Positions 1-10,032 of a stretch of 64,000 nucleotides of DNA are shown one piece after another. This DNA comes from Gautieria morchelliformis (lineage: Eukaryota; Basidiomycota; Agaricomycetes; Gomphales; Gomphaceae): NCBI GenBank assembly GCA_015179125.1, contig WHVA01000351.1:59558-123557 (forward strand), given 5' to 3'. The notes under the pieces were generated by a model. The model saw only the letters and a program-made list of their open reading frames with translations, did not search any database and was not told the origin of the DNA. The stretch's first letter is position 1. The number at the start of each line of letters is the position of its first letter. The position numbers and the translations under genes were made by a program.

Positions 1-4
1 TGTG

Positions 5-3000
5 TCAAACATTTGTCTGAGTCAATGGCACATCCTTGGAAAGGGTATTATTTGGGAACAAAGTGGGTCTGAAGGCCTGCATATCCACCGAAGGTGTTAC
101 AGGAGGTGCATGTCTCGCAGATCGCAGGTGGACTGAGAGCTTGCGACGAATATTTGATCGTGGATCAATGTATTCGTCGAAAAACTGAAGCACATCGGCC
201 GGTTTCAACGATTCAATGCTTTGTGCCAAAATTTCGTCTAGAAGATTCGATGGATTTCAAGTAAGTATATGCCATGTAAGATGAGACGGGCCTCACCATG
301 ATTGAACTCGGTATCTTGAGCAGAAATACATTTCCAAAACATGTTCGCTTCCCTATGTACATTAGCAAGTTGTGGGCGCAAACGTCGAGCACGCGGTAGC
401 TTGAAGGTGCGTTCAAATTCATGCTCCTGCATTTCTGGTAGTCGCTGGCGCACTTGTTCGATGAGGCATGCCTCAAGCCGTTGCTCCAGGTAGGCAGGAC
501 TATGTGTACTGCTTTGAATCGAGACGCAAAAAGCGATAGTAGTTGATCCCACGAGTTGGATGTTGCAAGTATACCTGAGAGCCTCTCTATACCGTAATTG
601 ATCACAGATTGGACTCGTTGCGATCGCCGCGAAGAGAATAAGTCGCGCTCGCAGCGGTGCGGATGTTTTCTCCCCAATTTGGCATACCCACGCCAGCGCT
701 GAATTCTCGTCTGCCTATTGTTCACCGGTGTATCGTACACAAAATTACAGCCTAAGGTTCAATTTAAACTTATCAGAGACGGCTAAGGCACGGTGGAGAT
801 CAGCGCATACCTTCAGGCAGAAGATAATTCCGTGTCGAAATGGCCTCTGAGGCCGTCGAGGTAGGGTTGCCGCACCGAAGGGCCTCTTGGACCAACTGCA
901 GCATATTCCTCGCAAACTGTAGAAGATATGAGTCATGAAGTGGCCCCGTGCCATACATTTTGACTCTAGCCCACATACCTTTTCCGTGAAGTTACCATGT
1001 ACAAGCCCAAGGATGGACACCTGTTGGATTATATTCGACAAGCGGTTTTGAATCGTTGAAACATTGACCGCTGACCCGTGTATAGTGAGTACAAGCAAAC
1101 AGGGGAAAAGGGAAGGCATCAACCGTCCATTTCATCAAGCTTCTCGGCTACCGATGCCGTGGCATCCTCTGCGAGTAAATAGCTGAGCGTCCCCTCAGCA
1201 AGGTCTACAGGTGAAGCAAGGAACCCATTCTGCAATTTTCGACGGACCTGCAAAGCGTGAGGACATGAAAACACAGAATGGAGTGCCAACTACTCACATA
1301 GTCCTGAGCCAGTTGTAACGAATCAGGGGTGACTACGAAATTGACAACCTTGTGTATCAGAACTCCGAGCAGAACCGGAATCTTGTCACTGAATCCGGAT
1401 ATCGTCACAAATAGTCTACCTGATTGACAATAGAAGGCGCATTTAAGGAAGCATTGCGCAGCGCTTCCAACATCCTCAGAGATGTAATCGTTGAGCAACT
1501 TGGCCAAGATTCTAATCCAACATGAGTTCCAGGTCTGGAAAGCAAGCCGCAAACAGCTCACAGATCGAACAGTTCTCCACGTGGTGTATCCTCTAGATCA
1601 CCACTATAAACAAAGGATGAGATCTCATGAATGATGTAATCAGGATGGCACATACGACTTGATGTCAAAGGTAACACTGCCTTTGGATTCACCAAATCGG
1701 TCATCAAGCTTATACCATAGCTTTGCCAGGGACGTTTCAACGATTTTTCGTGGTGCAAGGATTGGCTTGATGATGAGTATATCAGCGACAACAATCTCGG
1801 GTGTCTCAATATTCTTACCTCTACACCGTCCTTCTTTCCACCAACGACAGTAAAGTCTTTGGGCACGTACGGATTCGGACCGGATAAATGTAATCCTTCT
1901 GCGGTTGCGTCGTCGGAGCTGTAGGTAGGCCAGTTGGACTCTGCATAACGTAGAACCATGTGTTCAGTCTTGAACCATGGGGTTTGCGACCAGGCGGCGC
2001 CGTCACTCGCGACGCGTGTGCCACGTAGCTCCACATTTTTCAAACTTTCTCGACCCTTCAACGTCACCCGGGATTTACATGGTGTAAGCATCGCCAACGT
2101 CGCGGAGACGAGAGGGGCATCCCAAGCCTCAGTGACATATGGTCCAATGAGTAGATCGGCTGGAGGAATGCGCTTCGCCAGGTTAGTGCTCAAAAGGTTT
2201 GCCTCGGCCCCAGGCTTTAACGTTTCGCGGAACCGAAAATACAATTCTGACAACGAACAGAGTTCTTGCTGCACAGCACGAGCAAACTCAGGATCCTTGA
2301 CGACGGTGTCCCGCACCAAGGAGATATACTTGTGCAAAGCCGCCACGACTGATTCCCAGGCGTCTAGGCATTGAAATGTGTTAGTACGAGAGATACTAAA
2401 AGAAGCGTGTTACCTACGCCACCCAGATTCAGTGACCATGATTGCTACATAATATGTCTCAAATCCACGCTCGCGGTCTCCTACGAACCGAGACGCCGAG
2501 AGCCCGTCAATCCATCCACGGTCATGAAGGATGCGGTAAAGCGATCCCTCTCCCTGGTGATGCAAGAAACGGGTCAAATAGTCAAGAGGTTTGACACGGT
2601 AGAGAAGCGTTTGAGATGGCATAATCCATCGCACTTCAATTTCTCGCAGCTCTTTCACTGTTTTCACCAAAACCACCGTCTAGAGAATGCGACAGTTTTA
2701 AAAGAAGCAAGTGCAGTTGAAAAAGTTCACTTGCCCCTTCCTCATCAGCACTCCATGGTGAGTCGAATGTGGTAGCTGATGCCTGTGGACCAACCGTGCC
2801 CGCGGTCACTGGAGAGAAGTACTTGGTGGCCATGGATGTCAGCTCGTCGATTGGATCTGGCAACGTAAGTATGGCAATTATTAACAGATCTGTTGGACGC
2901 ACGGGAACCAATGATAACCAAGTGCATGCGATTGGCACAGTAGTACTTAGAGTACCATTCTTGTAGCTTTGAGCGCAGCGGATCAATCCACTCTGCGCTA

Positions 3001-3769
3001 TCGTCAATTTTTCCATGGGAGGGAGGAACCATGCTTGCCGCTGTCAACGTTTCCCAGTTCCCAACATCAAATGCGCTCCAGGGATCACCGCTCTTGCTAA
3101 GATAGGTATCCAAATCACTAATTCGCCTTCCATCGTCCAGGAGATAGTTTTGAAACTCTGAGTGGACGCAGAGTACCTGTTCGAATATCACGTTCTTAAG
3201 GAAAACAGGACGTGAAAGGAAAGAAGCGAATCGCTGGATTTTGTCTTCCAATGCATAGTGATCAATGGTCGACTCGTAGTTCGTCTCTCGGAAGATCGTA
3301 GAGGCCTTGTCGCGACCTATGCGACCCGCTGGATACTAAGCACTGGTCTTAGTGGAAGGGTGTGCGAGGAGACAGAGGAAAGGACTTTATCGCTATTGAT
3401 GTATTCCTCTCCCTACAATATCCAGCGTCATTATCTTTGAGCTGCAACGGTAGAACAGGCCGTCATATACCTCATGGACCATATGCTCACAGAAATGGGC
3501 AAGTCCGGAACAATAACCTTGATACACGTTATGGCGTTACCATCAACGTACAGAAAAGCGTGACGTACCGGGTCCTGAAGGGACCCCACGGATAAGCATA
3601 AGTCTACCGCGGATGTAGGGGAGTTTACATCATGGATGAGCAAAACCTGCATTCCATTCTGAAGGCGAATGAGCCGCAGTTGCCTATGGTCCGCCTCGCC
3701 TTGTCTAATGAGACCAGTATACACAGAATATCGTTCACTATTAGATCCTGAAGCAATCTGCCAGGTCAT
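5..3769 (-). pseudogene. M16 zinc metalloprotease (insulysin/Ste23-like), copy A, frameshifted
   Basis: This is a multi-exon gene reading from ATG at 3769 to a stop at 5-7. Family role: M16 peptidases of the insulysin/Ste23 type degrade or mature short peptides in an enclosed chamber. Visible landmarks in order are the N-terminal NGMQVLLIHD strand (exon 1), zinc-site bases encoding HFCEH at 3483-3497, a SEF segment in the place of the downstream zinc glutamate, GEGSLYRIL and RGW (about 2410-2676), the NPYVPKDF segment (about 1860), KIPVLLEV-like repeats, HGNFTEK (about 1000), the YLEQRLEA helix (about 490) and the C-terminal RKLSVHL. About 1,000 residues after intron removal fits insulysin. 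Relative to copies B and C one base is missing at about 3511-3515, just after the first intron, so HFCEH is out of frame. I therefore call it a pseudogene, although a sequencing error would restore it. Confidence 0.8.
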
Positions 3770-3890
3770 CTTGAGAAAGCGCGAATGTTTGAAATGAGAG
3801 TAACTAGCGTGACGCGCTGTCACAGGGTTTTCGCGTAGAAACAGATCACGTGACCATATTCATTCATTGTGTGAGGAACTTATATCAGCA
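3770..3890 (-). promoter_or_regulatory. Conserved upstream region of M16 copy A with TCACGTGA box
   Basis: About 120 bases upstream of the ATG are shared with the same region of copies B and C, including a GTGACGCG block and a TCACGTGA palindrome at 3846-3853. CACGTG is a typical bHLH binding site. Conservation across all three copies shows the duplications carried the proximal promoter. That it regulates the gene is inference. Confidence 0.5.
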
Positions 3891-4069
3891 GCCGTGACAA
3901 CCACACGCTTCTTTCGCTCCCCCAGTAGCCGGTATACTGTAGCCGCACGACCAAGGGATCAATAACGCGTCACGGCACCCTTTGAGCCGAGTCTAAGATA
4001 GAAGTCACTTAAATGTGGCACCTTTATGTAAGCGGCCGCCTATGTCACATGATGCACCAAATCTATCAT

Positions 4070-4636
4070 TCAGGCCGTCTTGAAGAGTTGCTCTATGGAG
4101 CTACTCTCGGCATTGTAGCCCTTTTTGAGGACTTCGTTGCGCAGCGTTTCACACAGCGCCGACACGAACCGTCTCCGGAACATGTAATCGTCTGGCGGCT
4201 GTATCATACGCGCCGTGTATTTCGTGAGCTCGTTCAGCATCTCCTGAATGGTCTTCATGCCCTGCATGACTGCTTCGAATTTACTCGATGTGTGATGGTA
4301 CGTCAGTGTGTGCAGGAACATTTTTTGAAGGCCCTGCATCACTGTTTCCAGAGTCCAGCTGCGGACCTGGCGATCAAAGCGTTCTACGTTTCGAAGGAAC
4401 CATTCCTGGGCTTCTCCGGTGAGGCGAGTGCCCACGTAGCCGACCTGCATGTCTATGCTGGTTGGCCCTAGGAGGCAGTTCATTTTCAGCCATCGTAAGA
4501 TGGCTGCTACGAAGATCTCAAACTCTTCGAGGTCAGATCCCCCGGCGTATGGCTCGGGGTGAGCCAGCTTCATGCTGGCTTTCGCTAGCACAGACTTCTC
4601 TGGGTCTGTGTCCCCGGCGTCTGCTAATGCAGGACT
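4070..4636 (-). pseudogene. Gypsy copy 1 Gag capsid region, inverted
   Basis: The minus strand encodes a Gag segment (EPYAGGSDLEEFE, then RLTGEAQEWF and MQGMKTIQEMLNELTKY) that aligns with plus-strand Gag of copy 3 at about 61800-62330 and copy 2 at about 40195-40740. All Pol domains of this element are on the plus strand, so the Gag piece is inverted. The breakpoint is at about 4626-4636, where the sequence AATGCAGGA belongs to homology on both sides. It ends at a stop at 4070. This is the Tf2-like capsid domain used to package element RNA; here it cannot be expressed with Pol. Confidence 0.85.
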
Positions 4637-4815
4637 GACCGGGGACACCAGGCACAGAACGCCCCTGGACTCGAGAGCACAAAATGCTCCCGATCCAGTG
4701 AAGAATGCAGAGGAAGCGGTGGCCCAGAGCCACACCGCTCAGCTGCCGGACGAGCAGCTCACGCGAGCCCTGCAGGACGCACAGCAGGACAGCAGGCTGT
4801 GGGTCCGCACCGAAG
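4629..4815 (+). other. Shuffled Gag N-terminal fragments in gypsy copy 1
   Basis: Two short plus-strand pieces occur in swapped order. Bases 4629-4702 match copy 3 at about 61567-61640, and bases 4703-4810 match copy 3 at about 61448-61545. The sequence then jumps to a part matching copy 3 at about 63490. Roughly 1.7 kb of Gag and protease found in copy 3 is therefore missing or inverted. This is what the alignment by eye shows; the mechanism is not determined. Confidence 0.7.
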
Positions 4816-4917
4816 CCTAGCCTGGCTCATTGAAGCCAGGGGGACGAGTCGTGGGACAACTCATCCTCAAACTCGCCCTACAACCGTAGGGAGAGGTGCT
4901 CTCACCTAACGGTGAAA

Positions 4918-6484
4918 GTGATGGGAAAGAAGAGAGCGGTTCCACGCGCTGTGGGACCTAATAGATGCACACAGCGCCTAATGGCTTCTAAGCCAACCAC
5001 CACCATCATCCTTACGGATGATGACCTTCCTCGCCTCCGCGAGGAATGGATGGAATGAATCACTGACCTAGTCAGTGGAATTCCATTAGAACTCCCACCA
5101 CTATGGGAGATCAACCATGAGATCAATCTCATCGATCCCAACAAGCACATGCGGTATCGACTACCGAAGCGCCCCGAAAATTTCCGAGAGGAACTGTTGG
5201 CTAAGATAGAATGATACACCACTGCAAAGTGGTGGATTCCGGCAGTCGCGCAGCAGGCCGTGCCCATGCTGTGTGTGCCGAAAAAGAACAGTACATTATG
5301 AACCGTCTTCGATCTGTGTCAGCAGAACGAGAACACGGTGAAGGACGTCACGCCCTTCCTGGATGAAGATATCATCTGCAGCGACATGGCTCGCTGTCGG
5401 TTGTTGGGTGCATTTATGCTCCTGCACCAAAATCAAGCATAATATATTCAATTTATTGTGTGGTGTTTCAATATTTTCTCATACTGTTCTTGTACCATGC
5501 ATCCATTTCTCTGCTTATTTTCGAAATTTTCTAGTCACTCTCTATCTCTCCATTTCATTCTGTTATTTCTACTTTCACAGGCGGCTGCACCCAGCGGAGT
5601 TTGAAACGACTTCGACGCGCGACCCTTGGGCGCTAAAGGGCCGGGTGCAAGTATATGCCTTCTGAGACAGGATTACACTCCTCTCTCAGTGACAATAAAT
5701 TCACTGAGAGAGGCGAGTAGTATTCTTCATATTTACATAGCATGTTGACTGAAAATCATGTAGTATATTTGATTCTAGGTACTGTATTAATACATCAGTG
5801 ACAATAAATTCACTGAGAGAGTATATTTGATTCTAGCTTTCTAAGAACTCTACCGAACCTTCCCTGCCATAGCCCCTAGTTGCTAACATCGGTATCGAAT
5901 AAAACTCAATATGTCGGAAGCATACGAGCAGATCCGGATTCATCCAGATCACGTAGCAAAGACTGCCTTTGCCACGATCCTTGGCACGTTTAGGAGCCAG
6001 GTAATACAGATGGGGGACTGTAACGCCCTATCAATGTTCCAACGGCTGATGACAGCCATTTTCCAGGACTGCATAGGTCGCTTCGTCCATGTATACATGA
6101 ACGACATCTTCATTTTCTCGCTCTCTATACAAGAGCATGAAGAGCACCTCTACATTGTCTTTGACAGACTGAGGAAGAACCACCTTTTCTGAGCAAGCAA
6201 AAGGTGGACCTCTATTCCATCCGAATGGAGTGTCTCGGCCACATCATCGATGGCCAAGGGGTACATGCCGACGAGGATAAGATGCAACGCATCCGCGAGT
6301 GGCGTAGGCCACGGACATTCAACGACGTCCAGTGTTTCCTCGGGCTAGTGCAGTATTTGGCGCATTACATGCCAGATGTTAGTGCATACACCACCCCACT
6401 ATTGGGCTGTGCGCGTAACAACCATCCATTCGAATGGACCCCACTGCTGGACAAATGCTGGCAAAGCATTAAGGCGTTGGCCTG
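4918..6484 (+). pseudogene. Gypsy copy 1 reverse transcriptase, interrupted by a solo LTR
   Basis: The RT domain copies element RNA into DNA. Segments include TTAKWWIPAV, PMLCVPKKN, SEAYEQIRIHPD and DCIGRFVHVYMND, and it continues to the PFEWTPL tether region. The active-site box reads YMND (bases 6091-6102) where copy 2 reads YMDD, so one catalytic aspartate is replaced by asparagine through GAC to AAC. In-frame stops occur near 5056, 5210 and 6190. A 487-bp solo LTR sits at 5402-5888 and the domain runs on after it. It cannot be functional. Confidence 0.9.
5402..5888. mobile_element. Solo LTR (487 bp, TGTTGGG...CTAACA) with TSD TCGGT
   Basis: The insert starts TGTT and ends AACA. It is flanked by TCGGT at 5397-5401 and 5889-5893, and removing it plus one TSD rejoins the RT reading seen in copy 2. 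It contains no coding sequence. A short hairpin (CTCTCAGTGA, loop, TCACTGAGAG) occurs twice, at about 5689-5720 and 5793-5822. A 5-bp TSD and TG...CA ends are diagnostic of an LTR; family assignment (probably copia) is inference. Confidence 0.85.
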
Positions 6485-6489
6485 TAAGG

Positions 6490-7761
6490 TGTCAAGATTG
6501 GTTTTTAGGCGTTAATATCGTGTATTAGTGAACACAGCGAATGCCCGAATAACTTGTGCGAATAAGTATGCCGTTCAGCGAATAGGTGAACCAATGAATG
6601 TTCACAAGGTAAAAGGGTTGCCCGAACGGGGCTCACCCTATCTACAGTCGTAGTGAAATGGCCCGTGGCACTTGACGATGTAACATGCAAGGTCTCACGG
6701 AAGGGCTGTCTAAGTCCCGACAATCCCTTCGCCGGCGAAGGTGCTCCTTCGGAGCCCTTTGCCAACAGCACAGAAAATGGTTCAATGGCTAAGGTAACAA
6801 AGATGAAGTATGAGAACTCACCAGTGATGCCTAAGTCCTCTGCTAGTCGAAGATGGAAATCTCCAAGAGAAGGCTTAAGACGATGACCACAGCGAGGTCA
6901 AGTTTGCACAAGATGGACGATGTATGATAATTGAACTGGGGGATATACATGCGAATGTAAACTACTTATATCGAATGCTCGTAAGGTATCAGCGAATAGG
7001 AAAGAGGCTGTCACGAGTCAGGGTTGGATAGGGGTGCGCAGTCATGATACTACATAGATGAAATAAACATACAATAGAATGAGAGAAGAGGGGAACATGA
7101 AACGACGGAGAGTGAAGGTGGCGAAGACACCTGTGTACGAAATCATGTCTTGGGGCCCGCATATACACTGCCCTGCATGGGTTCTTCATCTACTGGGTTG
7201 ATGCCACACGACCTATGGGTAGAACGTCCCGTGAACGCACCCTGCTTATATGAACACCAAAAGGGGGTTGGATCGAGAAGCTGATGGAGTTACTGACGAG
7301 CCATCATGCCGGATAGGGATGTCGATCGTGATTTGATGGTGTGCCTGCTGGCGAATGATGCGAGCAGCGAATGGTCGTTCAGCGAAATGTGAGGAAGGGA
7401 GAACAGAGGTGACATAGAGGAGGAGAGGTCGAGGTGGAGGGCGAAGCCGAGCGAACACTGGGGAGGAGTAGCGAAAGAGGAAATGGGGATAACAAGGTGC
7501 AGGAAATACACAGGTCATGACAATCCAATTACCAGAACACCATCGGAAGAGGGTCGAGCAGAGGAGGTGGTAGACCCAGCGATGACTGCCAAGTCAGTCC
7601 AAAGATGTCGATCGTGTGTTTGACGGCGTGGCTATGGTAATTGGCGCGAACAGCGAGAATTGGTTGCCAAACATGACAATGGCGATCGGAACAAACACAG
7701 AAATGGGGTGAGAAATGGCAGGACAGAGCACCTGAGTATGAGAAATAAACGCGTCATGACA
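6490..7761 (-). mobile_element. Solo LTR of the TGTCATGAC family (LTR1), TSD TAAGG
   Basis: The element reads TGTCATGAC...CTTGACA on the minus strand. It is flanked by TAAGG at 6485-6489 and 7762-7766, inside the RT/RNase H junction of gypsy copy 1. Excision rejoins sequence matching copy 2 at about 42960-42990. The U3 end is partly duplicated: the block starting GATGTCGATCG occurs at about 7319 and about 7606, and each block ends in a TCATGACA terminus (about 7519 and 7761). This makes the LTR 1,272 bp against 1,031 bp for LTR2. Short reading frames inside are chance. Confidence 0.9.
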
Positions 7762-7766
7762 TAAGG

Positions 7767-8283
7767 CCTCAATCCTGCATCCAATAGACGCACGGTGCCC
7801 AGAGCCGATCTGGGTGATCACCGATGGGTCAAAAGCTGGTGTTGGTGCGGTCTACGGCCAAGGCCCCGACTGGAAAACCTGTCAGCCTGCTGGCTTCTTG
7901 TCAAAGAAGTTCAGTGTTGCTCAGCAACACTACCGGACTCACGAGCATGAGACAATCGTGGTGCTCGAGGCTCTCATGAAATGGGAGGACAAGCTGCTGG
8001 GATGGAGGTTCACCCTCATCACAGACCACAAAGGGCTCGAGTACTTCACGACCCAGAAGAGCCTGTCTGACCGCCAGGTCAGATGGTGGCAGTTTCTCTC
8101 CTGGTTCAACTTCAACACCGTACATGTTGACGGTGTAGAGAACAAGGTAGCAGACTGCCTGTCGCACTACTACGAGAGTGACACGAGTGATGACAATCAC
8201 CCAGATCACGTCTTTGTGAACGCAGACGCGGGTTTAGACCTGGACGGTGAGTTATTGCCCACCGACCGATATATCGAGCTGTG
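7767..8283 (+). pseudogene. Gypsy copy 1 RNase H domain
   Basis: Downstream of LTR1 the plus strand encodes the RNase H domain: ITDGSKAGVGAVYGQ at the start, then PAGFLSKKFSVAQQHYRTHEHE, then TLITDHKGLEYF, and NKVADCLSHYY at the end. The first D, the E of HEHE and the DHK aspartate correspond to the catalytic acidic triad. It removes the RNA strand during reverse transcription. This stretch is open, but it is cut off from its RT by LTR1. It matches copy 2 at 43020-43911, which is itself split by a fold-back element. Confidence 0.88.
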
Positions 8284-8377
8284 AGCAGCGGCGGCGAGAC
8301 GGTCTAAACGCCTCGCGGAGAAGACAGAGGCGAGAATAACGGAATCCACCGCATTAAACGAGGGCTCACAAAATCCC

Positions 8378-9680
8378 GTGAGCGTCGCCGCATCATGCGA
8401 TGACAACGACGATGATGTCAGAGTCATCGCCGCAGGAAATGACGGTGCGCCCCTGTGCCGGATCGTCAAGCAGGGCGTAGACCTGTCCAAGGTCTTACGA
8501 GACGCATACCATAGGGACACCATGTTCGCGAAGATAATGGCGCACCCGGACGTGCACCCAAGATTTGGGATCCAGGACAGGCTGATCTGGACAAAGAACC
8601 AGCTCAAGAGAGACGTCATTGCCATCCCCCGCTCTGTTCTTCAGGGGGAAGGAGACTGATCAAAATCATCATCGATCGAGCACATCAGATAGTTGGTCAC
8701 TACGGCCATCTGAAGACTTCGAACTACATTCAAAGGTCATATTGGTGGCTGGGCATGAGCCCAGACATAAAGTCGTTCTGCACATTGTGAGTGAAGTGCA
8801 CTAACGGCCCAAAGGCCTACTACACAGCCTACCCATTCCGGATAGGCCATGGCAGTCGATTGGCATCGACTTCATGGGGCCCCTGCCAAAATCTAATGAC
8901 TGTGACTACCTGATGGTAGTCATCGACCGACTAACATCGCTTGTACACCTCTTACCAACAACAACGAGCGTGTCAGCCAAGGGAGTAGCCTGGCTGTTTC
9001 TGAAAGAGATCGTTCGACTCCATGGGGTTCCCGACTCCATTGTCTCGGATAGAGACTCGAAGTTCACGTTGATCTTTTGGTGTGAACTACAGCGACTCAT
9101 GGGGACTAAGCTCCTCATGTCAACTGACTTCCATCCCCGAATGGATGGAGCCACCGAGCGGGCAAACCGCTCGATAGGACAGATATTGCGCGCGGTCATC
9201 AGAGACGATCAGAAGGATTGGGCATTGAAATGCCCGATGGTTGAGGTCGCCCTCAACAGCAATGTCAGCGTAACCACAGGGTTTGCGCCCTTTGAGCTGA
9301 ACCACGGCTATATGCTGCGGATAGATCTCCCCATAGCCGTGGACACCCTGTTCAAGGGGGTAGCCCGGTTCACACATCAGGCAAGATGGAACCTGATGGC
9401 GGCACATGATGCAATCATAGAGCATAGAGTGGTGCAAATGTTTCATGCAAACAAGAAACGTATGGTGAGCAACAGGTACGCGGCCAATGACCGCGTCTAC
9501 CTCTCGACCCAGAACCTAACTTTCCCGAAAGGAAGAGCCAGAAAACTAGTCCCGCGGTACATTGGACCGTACCACGTTGTCGAGGCTCACAACGACGTCT
9601 CGATGGTGACCCTTGAACTTCCCGACAAGCTGAAAAGCTGTCGTATTTCACTGGTCTTTCATTCAAGCCTCATACGATGA
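8378..9680 (+). pseudogene. Gypsy copy 1 integrase
   Basis: The zinc-binding N-terminus (HYGHLKTSNYIQRSYWW) is followed by a deletion of about 23 bases near 8800 relative to copy 2. This removes the second CxxC arm and shifts frame. The catalytic core from 8874 is open and shows GPLPKSNDCDYLMVVIDRL, then SDRDSKF, then MDGATERAN, so the DDE residues are present. The C-terminal GPYHVVEAHN and ISLVFHSSLIR part of a GPY/F module follows. Integrase joins element cDNA to the chromosome; this copy is broken in the zinc finger. Confidence 0.88.
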
Positions 9681-9711
9681 TACGAGGCTAACAACGACTT
9701 ATTCCCTCGTC

Positions 9712-9918
9712 GTGAGGCCAAGTGATGAGGAGTGGCTCGTCGACAAGATTATCACACATCGATGGATAAACTCGACGGACATGGAGTTCCAGGTCCGCTG
9801 GACCCTAGGCGACATGACATGGGAACCCATGTTGTCCTGCAAGGACCTTGAAGCCCTAGATAGCTATCTAGAGCTTCGGGGGGTGAGCAAGCCACGCGAC
9901 CTCCCCAGACACCGCTAG
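9712..9918 (+). pseudogene. Gypsy copy 1 chromodomain
   Basis: Sequence EEWLVDKIITHRWIN followed by EFQVRWTLGDMTWEP and a terminal helix with LDSYLEL is a chromodomain, the module after integrase in chromoviruses that steers integration to histone-marked chromatin. The aromatic positions W (HRW), W (VRW) and W (MTW) are kept. It is separated from the integrase frame by a stop at 9678-9680 and a short deletion. Copy 2 has the same domain at about 45257-45398. Confidence 0.85.
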
Positions 9919-10032
9919 ATGCGTCTGTCATGTGTATATCACGTGAAGCGCCGGCCACGGCATGGTTAAATGTTTGCCTCGGATATTTCCGAGGGCGCAT
10001 CACTTCTTGGAAGTAACCACAATCATCTACCC

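Noticed and set aside
4013-4471. A 152-codon plus-strand frame
   Set aside because: It is antisense to the inverted Gag segment, which has clear homology on the minus strand.
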